Origin: JANQJA01 sp047947185
Lineage (GTDB): Bacteria; Pseudomonadota; Gammaproteobacteria; Pseudomonadales; Azotimanducaceae
Reading direction: 5' to 3'
NCBI GenBank assembly: GCA_047947185.1
Contig: CP170502.1
Location: 1 to 64,000, forward strand
DNA: 64,000 nt
Made by a program: the position numbers and the translations under genes. Below the pieces are notes generated by a model. It ran no database searches. It had not been told where the DNA came from and worked only from the letters and a program-made list of their open reading frames with translations. Below are positions 26,176 through 35,369 of this stretch, piece by piece. The stretch's first letter is position 1. Each line of letters opens with the position of its first letter.

Positions 26176-26191
26176 AGCGAAAACTGTGCCA
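26176..26191 (-). promoter_or_regulatory. Candidate sigma-54 promoter for the small reverse gene
   Basis: Read on the - strand: TGGCACAGTTTTCGCT. A perfect TGGCAC is followed, at the correct ten-base GG-GC spacing (26189-26190 and 26177-26178), by TCGC in place of TTGC. Predicted start about 26165, roughly 28 bases before ATG 26137. Confidence 0.5.
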
Positions 26192-26300
26192 TGTTTTGAA
26201 AAACCCGTAAAAACAGATACTTACAACCCGCTGTTAAAGATCTGTGCCATTTGGGCGGCAATCCGTTGCCGGAGTCGTCAGAAAATTGACACGGAATTGT

Positions 26301-26327
26301 TAAAGAAATGTAACTGCACTCCGATAA
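26301..26327 (+). promoter_or_regulatory. Sigma-28 (FliA) promoter for fliC
   Basis: TAAAG at 26301 and CCGATAA at 26321-26327 with 16 bases between TAAA and CCGATAA, the standard FliA spacing. Transcription should start near 26335, leaving a 5' leader of about 72 bases before the fliC ATG. Confidence 0.88.
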
Positions 26328-26406
26328 ACGGGGTATCGGCAACATAGCCGACGGTAAGCAAAACGCTTAACCCCTAAACATTTAGAACTGGTGAGGATTG
26401 TTAACC

Positions 26407-27801
26407 ATGGCTCAGACCATCAATACAAATATTGCGTCACTGACGGCGCAACGTACGCTTAACGGTTCCCAGGGTGACCTGATGACCTCTTTACAACGAC
26501 TGTCATCCGGGCTGCGAATCAACAGCGCCAAGGATGATGCGGCAGGCCTGGCAATTTCCGAGCGTTTTACAGCGCAGATTCGGGGCCTGGTGCAAGCAGC
26601 GCGCAACGCCAACGACGGTATCTCGCTTGCGCAGACAGCAGAAGGTTCACTGAAAGAAGTGACCAACAACCTGCAACGGATCCGGGAGCTTTCAGTTCAG
26701 TCTGCCAATGCAACCAACAGTGCATCGGATCGCGCCGCACTTCAGGTTGAAGTTGCCCAGCTGATTGCTGAAGTGGATCGCGTCGCGACCCAGTCCACGT
26801 TCAATGGCATCAAGCTGCTTGATGGCACTTTTTCCAACCAGTCTTTCCAGGTTGGTGCCAATGCCGGTGAAACCATTGCGTTCAGCGGTATCTCCAGCGT
26901 GCGCACATCTGACCTCGGCGCGTCGCTCTCGGCGACAGTGACCGGTGGTGCAGTGACCGGTGCTCTGTCCGCGGGAGACCTGCTCATCAACGGTGTGGAT
27001 GTTGGTTCCGTGACGGGCGACGCGAAGCAGATTGCCGCAAAAATCAACGGACTGTCCGGTGCCAACGTGACGGCTGTCGCCAATTCGCTGACGGTTGCCG
27101 GTACCAGTATGACTGGTGCTGCGCTCACGGGTACCATGACGATCAATGGTGTCCAGACCGCAAGTGTAACGACCACTGGTACCACAACAACTGACCGGGC
27201 GCTGATCGCTGATGCCATCAACGCCATCAGTGCAGCGACGGGCGTTACCGCGGTCAACACCGGGGCTGATTCAACAGGTGTGCAACTTGTAGCCGTGGAT
27301 GGTCGCAACATCACACATTCGTTCAGCACCCTGACAGCAGCAGCGACCGGTGTGGGTGCCGCAGGGACCAATCGCAGCACGCTGACGCTGACGGGTTCGA
27401 CAAGTGCGGGTATCGCCCTGACGGGTTCTGCGGAGACGAGCGCGGGTTTCACTGACAACCAGACGGTTGCCGCCGCGCTGACCGGTACTGCACTGTCGGC
27501 CGTTGATGTATCGACTGTCGCGGGTGCAAATGCAGCCCTTTCATCCATTGATGCGGCGCTCGACAGCATCAATAGTACCCGGGCAACCCTGGGTGCCGTC
27601 CAGAACCGTTTTGAATCTGTTGTGAGTACACTGCAGGAGCGATCAGAGAACCTGTCAGCCGCGCGGTCACGTATCCAGGATGCAGATTTTGCCATGGAGA
27701 CAGCGAATCTTACCCGATCCCAGATCTTGCAGCAGGCCGGTACAGCGATGTTGGCCCAGGCCAATGCGATGCCCCAGAATGTTCTTTCTCTCCTTCAGTA
27801 G
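26407..27801 (+). CDS. fliC: Flagellin
   Basis: Complete 464-residue flagellin. The N-terminal D0/D1 domain is canonical (TINTNIASLTAQRTLNGSQG, then LQRLSSGLRINSAKDDAAGL). The central variable part holds two flagellin IN-like motifs (DLLINGVDVGSVTGD and MTINGVQTASV). The C-terminal helices end in QANAMPQNVLSLLQ. ATG 26407 has GAGGA at 26393-26397. A sigma-28 promoter precedes it and a terminator follows, so it is a single-gene unit. It is a close paralogue of the partial flagellin at the left edge. Confidence 0.98.
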   Translation: MAQTINTNIASLTAQRTLNGSQGDLMTSLQRLSSGLRINSAKDDAAGLAISERFTAQIRGLVQAARNANDGISLAQTAEGSLKEVTNNLQRIRELSVQSANATNSASDRAALQVEVAQLIAEVDRVATQSTFNGIKLLDGTFSNQSFQVGANAGETIAFSGISSVRTSDLGASLSATVTGGAVTGALSAGDLLINGVDVGSVTGDAKQIAAKINGLSGANVTAVANSLTVAGTSMTGAALTGTMTINGVQTASVTTTGTTTTDRALIADAINAISAATGVTAVNTGADSTGVQLVAVDGRNITHSFSTLTAAATGVGAAGTNRSTLTLTGSTSAGIALTGSAETSAGFTDNQTVAAALTGTALSAVDVSTVAGANAALSSIDAALDSINSTRATLGAVQNRFESVVSTLQERSENLSAARSRIQDADFAMETANLTRSQILQQAGTAMLAQANAMPQNVLSLLQ

Positions 27802-27821
27802 AGCCAGCGTGCCTGAATCAC

Positions 27822-27850
27822 TGGGTGGTCTTCGGACCACCCACTTTTTT
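27822..27850 (+). terminator. Rho-independent terminator after fliC
   Basis: Nine-bp perfect stem (TGGGTGGTC, complement at 27835-27843) with a stable TTCG tetraloop, then C and six T. Confidence 0.92.
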
Positions 27851-27873
27851 CGGGTCTTGACGGGAGCCTTTCC

Positions 27874-29910
27874 GTGACAATTAACCTGCGCCTGGCGCTT
27901 CTGCTGCTGGTTCCGCTTGCGGGATTTCTTTGTTTTTGTTTTGTTGGCATTGGCGCGAGGCATGTCGAGATGGTTGAAAGAAAGGCGCAACTGGCCTTTT
28001 CGGCCGTCGCCGCAGCGCTGGTTGAGGTCACAGGTACAATCTATCGGGAACGCAGCCAGACTGATAACGAGGCAATCAGGGCGACCGACGCGTCGATTGA
28101 GGCGTTCAGCCTGGTGATGATGGCAGGACCGGAATACGAGTACTGGGGCCTCGCCTCAGACTTTGAAGATATTGTTGGCGCCCTGGAGCTTCTGCCTTTG
28201 TTGCGCCTTGGAACCCATCCGGATACCTATGCACGCTACAGCACGGTGGCAGAAAAGCTGGCAAGGCCCATTCGGTTTCTTGCGTTCGCAGCAACTGACG
28301 TACGCCTGGTGCAGGCGGTGGATGCACTTGGGTTATCCCTCTCGCTCATGGACGATATTTATCGGGAATTCGACTTCGGTCGGCAAATCATCCGCAGCCG
28401 GCGATTGGATGCAGCCACTTTTGAGCTGTTCAACAGGGCAGTAGCGAACCAGGACCGGACGCTGGTGGCGTTGGCTGCGCACGATATTGAGGTTTCCCGT
28501 ACTGACTTCAGCGGCCTGCGGGAACAACTGGTTGCCGGGACCATTCGACGTACTACCTGGCTTGATCTTGTTGCGCAGCTGACCAGGATCCACGCAGCCG
28601 GACCGGATGCCAACGCTGCAACAGAGGTGCTCTACGCTGAACTGGGTCGCATTGCGCCACCGGGCACAGGTGAAATCCCCTCTGATCTGGCCGCGCTGCA
28701 GGCTTTGGCAGCGCGGTTCCCGCTGGTGGAAGCTGCTGTCTGGGATCAGTACCTGCAGGTCAGGCTGGATGAACTTGCGCCCGTTATCCGGGGATCAGCA
28801 CGGGCGGTCACTGAGGCCATTGCGATCCGGCAAGCCGCCGCTGAACGCGCCTTCTGGCAGTACCTGGCACTCTCCATTGGCGCGATCCTGGTTTGCCTGC
28901 TGGCGGTGCTGTGGATTGGCCGGCCTTTGCTGGTTCGGACCCGGTTGATTGCAGGTGCCATGGCAGCAATGCGTGCAAGTGGTGATTACTCCGCCAGGAT
29001 TAATGTTGGCGGCTCTGATGAAATTGCCGATATAGCGACAAGTTTTAATCACCTTATGCAGGATCGGGTTGCTGTCCTGGCGCGGGAGAACCGGTTGCGG
29101 GAGGAGATGCTCCAGCGTGAACAGGCACACACCGCACTTCTTGAAGCGCGGGTTGCAAGCCGGACCCGGGAACTTGAGGTCGCGCAACAGCAGGCCGTGG
29201 CCGCAAACCAGGCCAAAACACGTTTTCTCGGCAACGTCAGTCATCATGTGAGGACGCCGCTCAACGCCATACTGGGGTTTGCCCAGTTACTGGATCGCGA
29301 TCCCGTTATGGGGCAAGAGCAGAAGTACAAGCTTTCGTTTATCAGGGCAGGTGGTGAAGAACTGCTGGCCATGATGGATGATGTTCTGCTGATGGTTCGT
29401 GCGGAAACAGGTGGCATCAGACTTGATCCCGTAACGCTCGATCTGGCGAGTTTGCTGACGCATGTGACGGCAGATTACCACAAGCGCGCTACTGCCCGTG
29501 GGCTGGCGTTTTCGCTGGAACTGGATAACAACCTGCCAGGCCATGTCACGATTGACGAGGTTGCGTTCACCAGAATTCTGCGGGCGCTGTTGGACAACGC
29601 GCTGAAATTCACTACCAGCGGCGAGATTCGGATTCGCGTTGGAGTGACGGTAAACAACGGTTTTTCGATACAGGTAACCGACTCCGGCTCTGGAATGCCG
29701 CCTGATGTCACCCGGCGTATCAAGGGGGCCTTCGACCAGCAACACATGGGTTGTGAGGCAAACGGTGGGCTTGGTCTTGGGCTTTCGATTGCAACGCGGC
29801 TGACCGAAATCATGGGAGGCGCTCTCACCATCGAAAGTCGCGAGGGCCATGGCACAGCGATCCAGATCAGTTTCCCAGGGCTCGCAGTACCCATCGCCCG
29901 CATTGCCTAA
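27874..29910 (+). CDS. Membrane sensor histidine kinase
   Basis: 678-residue kinase. Membrane helices lie near residues 7-25 (LLLLVPLAGFLCFCFVGIG) and 328-348 (LALSIGAILVCLLAVLWIG), enclosing a ~300-residue, mostly helical periplasmic region that may be of the NIT (nitrate/nitrite-sensing) type; that is a guess from the helix pattern. Then come HAMP (ADIATSFNHLMQ), a coiled coil, HisKA and HATPase (GLGLGLSIATRL). The H-box is NVSHHVRTPLNAILGF: the acidic residue normally after the phospho-acceptor His is His here. No receiver domain. GTG start at 27874, 24 bases past the fliC terminator. Confidence 0.88.
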   Translation: MTINLRLALLLLVPLAGFLCFCFVGIGARHVEMVERKAQLAFSAVAAALVEVTGTIYRERSQTDNEAIRATDASIEAFSLVMMAGPEYEYWGLASDFEDIVGALELLPLLRLGTHPDTYARYSTVAEKLARPIRFLAFAATDVRLVQAVDALGLSLSLMDDIYREFDFGRQIIRSRRLDAATFELFNRAVANQDRTLVALAAHDIEVSRTDFSGLREQLVAGTIRRTTWLDLVAQLTRIHAAGPDANAATEVLYAELGRIAPPGTGEIPSDLAALQALAARFPLVEAAVWDQYLQVRLDELAPVIRGSARAVTEAIAIRQAAAERAFWQYLALSIGAILVCLLAVLWIGRPLLVRTRLIAGAMAAMRASGDYSARINVGGSDEIADIATSFNHLMQDRVAVLARENRLREEMLQREQAHTALLEARVASRTRELEVAQQQAVAANQAKTRFLGNVSHHVRTPLNAILGFAQLLDRDPVMGQEQKYKLSFIRAGGEELLAMMDDVLLMVRAETGGIRLDPVTLDLASLLTHVTADYHKRATARGLAFSLELDNNLPGHVTIDEVAFTRILRALLDNALKFTTSGEIRIRVGVTVNNGFSIQVTDSGSGMPPDVTRRIKGAFDQQHMGCEANGGLGLGLSIATRLTEIMGGALTIESREGHGTAIQISFPGLAVPIARIA

Positions 29911-30011
29911 AGCTTTCTGCTGAACTGACGATAACTGGAAGTAGAAGCTTGTACCCAGGGGTAGTCCAAGATTGAGAACACTCAGCGCCACCATCGCCCG
30001 GGAGCCTGTTG

Positions 30012-31742
30012 ATGCCTGCGAACCTGACTGATGCGCCCGCAGCACTGGCGCTGCTGGAGCAGCGCTTTAATGCCGGTCTGTTTACTTTCTGCCGCGAACA
30101 GCGCCAGTTTTCCCTGTCTCAAAATGCAGCGCGGATGCTGCGGGCTCCATCAACCGTTGGACTTTCGGAACTGGCCAATCGGCTGCAGGGGGTTGAGCGT
30201 GAAAAGTTCATCGCCAACATAGGGCGGGACGGTGCCTCATCCCTGGCTGTCACCCTGGCGGACGGATCGCGAGTGGAGTTTTCCTGGGTTGGCGCCGAGT
30301 CCGGCGCTGTCTCGGGTATGGTAGAAGCGGCTTCGGGCACTGACTCGGTTGAGGCCATTATGTCGCTGCTGCCATTTCCCATCATCATATTTGATGAAAG
30401 CCTGAGGCCGCGTTATGCCAATTCACTGGCCGATGTCATGTTGGGTGCTCCGGAGGGTGCCGGTCTGAGATTGTTTCGCGAAGGCAGCGACGAAATCTGC
30501 ACCACCGAAGACCTGCCAATGGCAAAAGTCATGCGAACGGGGAAGCCCGCGTCAGTCTCTGACATTGAACGCGTGTCCAGTAGCGGGGCCAGGGTTCCTA
30601 CCATCGTCTGGTCAAGGCCTTATCGTCTGCTGGCAGACGGTAAGGTGGATGAGGTGCTTGCTGTGGTACTGAGCAGTGATCACTCGAGCCTGACAAAACA
30701 GATCCATCGCATCAGGCTCGAAGCGGAAAACGCAGCCAAAGCGAAGAATCGCTTCCTCGCCAATATTTCACACGAACTCCGGACCCCGCTCACGGCAATA
30801 CTTGGATTCCTGCAGTTGGCGACCCAGGGTGATGACATGCCCTTGCACCAGCGCCGGAACATTGAACTGGCAAGGGAGTCCGGCCACAAACTCTGTTCGC
30901 TGATCGATAATATTCTCGAGATTGCGCAGATTGAAGCCAATGAAATTGAGCTTGAGGTCACGCGGTTCAACATCCGTGAATTGATTGTTTCGATTGATGA
31001 TCTGTTTGCGCCGCCCGCCGAGCTCAAGGGGGTCAGGTTTGCAACCTATGTCTCGGATGCGCTCACAGAGGTTCAGGGTGACCGGGAAAAAATCAGGCAG
31101 ATGCTGGTGGCCCTGGTGGACAACGCCGTCAAGTTTACCAGTCATGGTACCGTGAGGGTCAGCGCACTGCTGCACGGTAGTCGCCTGGTCATTGAGGTAT
31201 CTGATACGGGGCGTGGTATACCCGAGGAACGGCGTCGCAGGCTGTTTGAACCCTTTCAGGAACAGCTTGACTACCAGAGCGTCTATGGTCAGGCGATTGG
31301 GCTTGGCCTGCCCCTGTGCAAGAGCTACGCCACCCTGATGCAGGGTGAACTGTCTGTTGAAAGCAGTCCGGGCAAGGGTTCAGTCTTTCGCGTTGTTCTG
31401 CCGCTGGGAAATGCTGATGAACTGGATGCTGCCCAGGGTCAGGCGAGCGGTGCGACAACATTACCGGATATGGCGCCAATGCCTGATCCGGACGATGAAG
31501 TGTTTGCAACCGATGACAGTGAGTTGGCAACAGCACTGTTGGACCTGTCTCCGGCGACGCTGGATGCACTGGAAGGTGCGTTGCTGCGGGCGGATCCTGT
31601 AGGTTTCAGGGCTCTCCTGGCCGCTGCAGGGGTGGACGAACATACTGAGCGCCAGATCGAATACATGGTGAATTCCTATCAATATGATGAGGTGCTGAAC
31701 CTGCTTGCGGGTCGGCACCGGATGCAAGAGGAGGTTTCCTGA
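30012..31742 (+). CDS. PAS-domain histidine kinase
   Basis: 576-residue soluble kinase. One PAS domain (SLLPFPIIIFDESLRPRYAN, about residues 117-136), a standard HisKA H-box (FLANISHELRTPLTAILGFL) and a HATPase with DTGRGIPEERRRR and IGLGLPLCKSYATLMQGEL. The last ~100 residues form a separate helical region (LSPATLDALEGALLRADPVG) of a type seen at the ends of some kinases and hybrid kinases; role unknown. ATG 30012 was chosen over TTG 30009. Its stop is followed directly by the next gene. Confidence 0.88.
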   Translation: MPANLTDAPAALALLEQRFNAGLFTFCREQRQFSLSQNAARMLRAPSTVGLSELANRLQGVEREKFIANIGRDGASSLAVTLADGSRVEFSWVGAESGAVSGMVEAASGTDSVEAIMSLLPFPIIIFDESLRPRYANSLADVMLGAPEGAGLRLFREGSDEICTTEDLPMAKVMRTGKPASVSDIERVSSSGARVPTIVWSRPYRLLADGKVDEVLAVVLSSDHSSLTKQIHRIRLEAENAAKAKNRFLANISHELRTPLTAILGFLQLATQGDDMPLHQRRNIELARESGHKLCSLIDNILEIAQIEANEIELEVTRFNIRELIVSIDDLFAPPAELKGVRFATYVSDALTEVQGDREKIRQMLVALVDNAVKFTSHGTVRVSALLHGSRLVIEVSDTGRGIPEERRRRLFEPFQEQLDYQSVYGQAIGLGLPLCKSYATLMQGELSVESSPGKGSVFRVVLPLGNADELDAAQGQASGATTLPDMAPMPDPDDEVFATDDSELATALLDLSPATLDALEGALLRADPVGFRALLAAAGVDEHTERQIEYMVNSYQYDEVLNLLAGRHRMQEEVS

Positions 31743-32189
31743 GTGGCATTCATGCTCCATTTTGACCATGAGAACCGGGTCATTTATCACAAGGTCAGCG
31801 GTGTGATGAATCAATCCCAGTTGGAGGAAGCCAACCAACACATCGCCAGGGAATCCGCGTGCATGGATTATTCAATGATCCTGGACTTTTCCGCAGTGAG
31901 GCATTTTGACCTCCCTGAACATACCCTGGAGAAGCTGGGTCGGAGGATACGCAAGGAGATTCCGGTCCGGCTTCGTGCGCTGGTGGTAAACGACCGCGCG
32001 CTTGAAGGGGCTGAGGCATTTGCTGCCCATGCAGCTAACGCCTTTTGTACCACGCGCGTCTTTACCTGCCTGGGTGACGCCTGCCAGTGGCTACTGATCT
32101 CGGAAGATGACCTGTTACGCAAGTGTCGCGGTTACCGGCCGGCTGACACTTTTTATGGGTCCAACGCTGACCATTGGCAGTACGTTTAA
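31743..32189 (+). CDS. SpoIIAA/STAS-like protein
   Basis: 148 residues starting GTG directly after the kinase stop codon (no gap), so the two are co-translated. The pattern FDHENRVIYHKVSGVMNQSQ, then YSMILDFSAVRHFDLPEHTL fits the SpoIIAA-like family, a STAS-type fold: strand-strand, helix, then a central strand ending in Asp-Phe-Ser. It could act as a partner-switch or scaffold output of the upstream kinase. A conserved phospho-Ser is not evident. An ATG at 31752 is an alternative start. Confidence 0.68.
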   Translation: MAFMLHFDHENRVIYHKVSGVMNQSQLEEANQHIARESACMDYSMILDFSAVRHFDLPEHTLEKLGRRIRKEIPVRLRALVVNDRALEGAEAFAAHAANAFCTTRVFTCLGDACQWLLISEDDLLRKCRGYRPADTFYGSNADHWQYV

Positions 32190-32276
32190 AACTGGTTTCA
32201 TTAGAATGAAGCGTGACAAGAGCCGGGTCATCCGGTTTTCGCGAATGGGCGCAGATGACTACTACGCACGGGTGGG

Positions 32277-32678
32277 TCAGGCGAGTATTCCGAAGTGGCG
32301 CAGCGTGGTTTCTATTGTGCACATGTCCAGGGGTTTTGACAGGTAGGCACTGGCTCCTGCTTCTCGTGCAGGTGCGGCAAAGTCTTCTTCCTGGAATGCG
32401 GTGACTATGACAACGGGCATCTGGTACCCAAGGCCGCGCAGTTCCCGCGTTGCCGTCAGGCCGTCCATCACCGGCATTGCAATATCCATAAAAATGAGGG
32501 CGGGCGGGGTCAGGCAGACAATAGAAACGGCCTCGTCTCCGCGGCAAGCCTCAATAACTTCAAGACCCAGTGGCACCAGGATCTCTCTTAGCAACATTCT
32601 GTTCGGCTCACTGTCGTCCACGACGAGTATCTGCTGCCCTGTACTGGTTGCGCTCAACATGCCCGTGGTTTCCTGCAC
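32277..32678 (-). CDS. Single-domain response regulator
   Basis: 133 residues comprising one receiver domain: acidic pair in ILVVDDSEPNRML, phospho-acceptor Asp in ALIFMDIAMPVMDG, the Thr in VVIVTAF and Lys in YLSKPL. No output domain. GTG 32678 has GAGGGCAG upstream; ATG 32660 is an alternative with AGGAAA. It is the last gene of a reverse-strand HDOD - hybrid kinase - regulator operon, 11 bases after the kinase, and convergent with the STAS-like gene. Confidence 0.92.
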   Translation of the reverse strand: MQETTGMLSATSTGQQILVVDDSEPNRMLLREILVPLGLEVIEACRGDEAVSIVCLTPPALIFMDIAMPVMDGLTATRELRGLGYQMPVVIVTAFQEEDFAAPAREAGASAYLSKPLDMCTIETTLRHFGILA

Positions 32679-32689
32679 CTTTTCTGCCC

Positions 32690-34474
32690 TCAGGCGGCTG
32701 ACCGGGACTCAAGCGCCTCTGCCACCATGTTGGTGACAGTCGACAGCTCAAACGGTTTTGGCAGGACATAGTCCACACCCCTGGATTTTGCCTCGGTGAT
32801 ATCCAGTTCCCGGCCCCAACCCGTAATCATGATGACGCGGGTCAGGGGACACTGTTGTCGTATGGCGGCCGCGACATCCCAACCACTCATGCCTGGCATG
32901 CCGAGATCAGTCAGGACCAGCGGGAATGACTCCTCGTTAAATTGTGCCAGCGCTTTCTGGCCACATTCGAAAGCCACAACCTCGTGTCCCGCGTGCTGGA
33001 GCATGGACACAAGCACATCCCTTACAAAAGGGTCGTCGTCGACCAGCAGTATGCGGGCGGGGCTGGTTTGCCGGACGGGTTCGGAGTGAGGTGTCTCAGG
33101 CACTTTGTCTTTGCTGGGTCGAAGTTCAATGTTGAACCGGGTGCCCTGGCCGGCCTCACTGCAGACGCTGATCTTGCCGCCGTGACGCCGAATAATGCCG
33201 TAAGCCACGCTGAGCCCCAGCCCCGAGTTGTTGGGACCTTTGGTGGTAAAGAAAGGATCAAACAGTCGATCCAGCAATTCGGCGGGCACACCAGCCCCGT
33301 TGTCCGCAACCGTCAACAGAACCCGGTCCTCGGCAACCGATGTGCGGATGACGAGGCTGCCGCCTTCCGGCATTGCGTCCAGGGCGTTGATGATCATGTT
33401 GGTGAGCACCTCCCTGAGTTCAGAAGCATTTCCCATGACAGCCGGCAGTTCACCCAGGTGGGTCTCGAGGTCAACGGTGATGCCACGGCGTTGTACCTGG
33501 TCTTTCCAGAGTGGTGCTGTCATGGTCACTGTTTCCTGGATCAGTGCGTTCAGGTCCAGTGGCACAAATTCGGTATCTCTATTCACCCGGGAAAACTCCT
33601 GTATTCTTTTGACGGTGGCGGCACCGTCGCGGGCTGCCAGTTCAACGGCCCGGAGGCGGGAGGTCACTTCCTCATTCTTGACCTCTTCAAGCAACAACTG
33701 CGTGTTGCCAATGATGCCGGCGAGTGTATTGTTAAAGTCATGCGCAACGCCTGATGCCATTTGTCCGAGAGCACTCATTCGCTCTGACTGCAGCAGGCTG
33801 TTTCGCGTCTCCTGCAGTTCCCGGTTGGCGGCCTCCAGATGTGCTGTCCTCTCACGAACCTTGTACTCGAGGTCGAGGTTGATATCACGGATCTTCTGGT
33901 AGTGTTCGGCGTTTTCGAGCAGCATGGCAATCTGATTGGCGACAATGGTGAGCCCATTGAGGTCACCCTGGCCAAACGCGGCTCTCCGGCTATGCGAAAG
34001 ATTGAGTACGCCGATGGTTCTGTCCCTGACGATCAGCGGCAGGCACAACAGGGAGCCCAGACGCACGGCCTGGCCGGCGACACGGGCGTCACTGCCGGCA
34101 TCCTGAATCAGTATGGGTTGCCGGGTTTCGATCACCGTGTTGCCGATTCCTTCTGCGACCCGTATTTCCGGCGATTCCCGTTCCGGATTCGCCGGGATGA
34201 TGTCCGGATCCTCGGACCTCGCAGACTGTAGCGAAAGCTTGTTGCTGCAGGGCGAGATGAGCATGATTGAGGCGTTGGTGATGTCCAGTTCGTCGACCAG
34301 TATCTCCAGAATGGTGTCAGTGGCATCCGCCAGTTCCAATTCGCAGCTGATGGCGTCACCCAGTCGACGGAGCAGGGAAAGATCGCGGATACGCTGCTGA
34401 TACAGCCGGCCGCTGGATTCGAACCATCCCTTGAGTGCTGGTGGCTGAAGCGAAGTATTGTGAGTCAATCGCAT
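32690..34474 (-). CDS. Hybrid histidine kinase (GAF-HisKA-HATPase-REC)
   Basis: 594 residues, soluble. A GAF domain occupies about residues 35-195 (ATDTILEILVDELDITNASI, then LGSLLCLPLIVRDRTIGVLN), followed by a coiled coil, an NtrB-like H-box (ASGVAHDFNNTLAGIIGNTQ), a HATPase (DNGAGVPAELLDRLFDPFFT) and a C-terminal receiver (ILLVDDDPFVRDVL; Asp in PLVLTDLGMPGMSG; Lys in VLPKPFE). ATG 34474 follows GAGAGGAC, a good ribosome site; a TTG at 34525 would overlap the HDOD gene. It probably relays phosphate to the regulator just downstream. Confidence 0.93.
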   Translation of the reverse strand: MRLTHNTSLQPPALKGWFESSGRLYQQRIRDLSLLRRLGDAISCELELADATDTILEILVDELDITNASIMLISPCSNKLSLQSARSEDPDIIPANPERESPEIRVAEGIGNTVIETRQPILIQDAGSDARVAGQAVRLGSLLCLPLIVRDRTIGVLNLSHSRRAAFGQGDLNGLTIVANQIAMLLENAEHYQKIRDINLDLEYKVRERTAHLEAANRELQETRNSLLQSERMSALGQMASGVAHDFNNTLAGIIGNTQLLLEEVKNEEVTSRLRAVELAARDGAATVKRIQEFSRVNRDTEFVPLDLNALIQETVTMTAPLWKDQVQRRGITVDLETHLGELPAVMGNASELREVLTNMIINALDAMPEGGSLVIRTSVAEDRVLLTVADNGAGVPAELLDRLFDPFFTTKGPNNSGLGLSVAYGIIRRHGGKISVCSEAGQGTRFNIELRPSKDKVPETPHSEPVRQTSPARILLVDDDPFVRDVLVSMLQHAGHEVVAFECGQKALAQFNEESFPLVLTDLGMPGMSGWDVAAAIRQQCPLTRVIMITGWGRELDITEAKSRGVDYVLPKPFELSTVTNMVAEALESRSAA

Positions 34475-34517
34475 GTCCTCTCGTTGGGCCTTGCGCCGTG
34501 AGGTGTGTTGCTGACGA

Positions 34518-35369
34518 TCAGGCAATCAGGGAGAAGGTTTCTCTTATGCGTTCTTCTTCCCGGGTGACCCTTTCACAGGTGCTGAGTACGTCATCATCGT
34601 TGAGTTCCAGCAGGTCCATGGAACGCCTGACCATGTTGTTGCTGTCGTCTGGCATCACACAGTCAGCGCGGCTGTGTGCAATAAAGTCGCCCACGTAAAT
34701 GGTGGCAATGGACCTGGGACGTAGCAGACCAGACTGCATAGGGACATGGTGGTGGGCAATCAGTTCTTTCAGGTCGTTTGGGAAGTGCCAGCGTTCAGCC
34801 AGCCATTTACCCACAGTGGCATGGGTGACGCCATAATGCGTTTTTTCGATATCAAGCGTTAGGTCTCCAGAGTCCACAGTGGACAACAGGCGGAGGTAGT
34901 CATTGCCAATCAGCAGACACAGCACGAGTTTGCCGATATCGTGCAACAGTCCGGCAAAGTAGAGTTTGTCCATGGACGTTTCCTGACCACGATTGCCAAT
35001 TAATTTGATGGCGGTGGCTGTCATGAGGGCGTGAATCCAGAAGTTCTCCAGCGACTGGTTGGTAATCTTGCTGGAGAAAGCCCCAAACACGGCAATACTC
35101 AGGCTGATGGTCTTGATTTCGTTAAACCCGACCGTTGCCACAGCCTGATCCGTTGTGGAGATTGTCTTGAAGCGGCCGTAGTAGGCCGAGTTGGCAAGTT
35201 TCAGGAGTTTGGATGTCAACGCAGGATCTTCGCTGATAATTTTGGCGAGGTCCTTGACGCTGGCATTTTCACATTCGATGGTTTCCATCAGCTTGTTGAA
35301 AAAAGCCGGCAGGGTGGGGATCTCTTCCAGCGAACGAATCTTTTGTTTGAGTTCTGTTGCGTCGCTCAT
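34518..35369 (-). CDS. HDOD-domain protein
   Basis: 283 residues dominated by an HDOD domain, an HD-like fold common in bacterial signalling that usually lacks full metal-dependent phosphohydrolase residues. Typical features: IPTLPAFFNKLMETIECENA near the N-terminus, IISEDPALTSKLLKLANSAY, and LHDIGKLVLCLL. First gene of the reverse operon; the family often works with kinases and response regulators. No output partner is evident beyond the neighbouring hybrid kinase. Confidence 0.9.
   Translation of the reverse strand: MSDATELKQKIRSLEEIPTLPAFFNKLMETIECENASVKDLAKIISEDPALTSKLLKLANSAYYGRFKTISTTDQAVATVGFNEIKTISLSIAVFGAFSSKITNQSLENFWIHALMTATAIKLIGNRGQETSMDKLYFAGLLHDIGKLVLCLLIGNDYLRLLSTVDSGDLTLDIEKTHYGVTHATVGKWLAERWHFPNDLKELIAHHHVPMQSGLLRPRSIATIYVGDFIAHSRADCVMPDDSNNMVRRSMDLLELNDDDVLSTCERVTREEERIRETFSLIA

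Noticed and set aside
26742..27764. 340-codon open frame opposite fliC
   Set aside because: Antisense shadow of a flagellin with strong codon bias; no ribosome site or domain.
32942..33754. 270-codon open frame opposite the hybrid kinase
   Set aside because: Shadow of the kinase gene, whose GAF, HisKA, HATPase and receiver domains are clear on the other strand.
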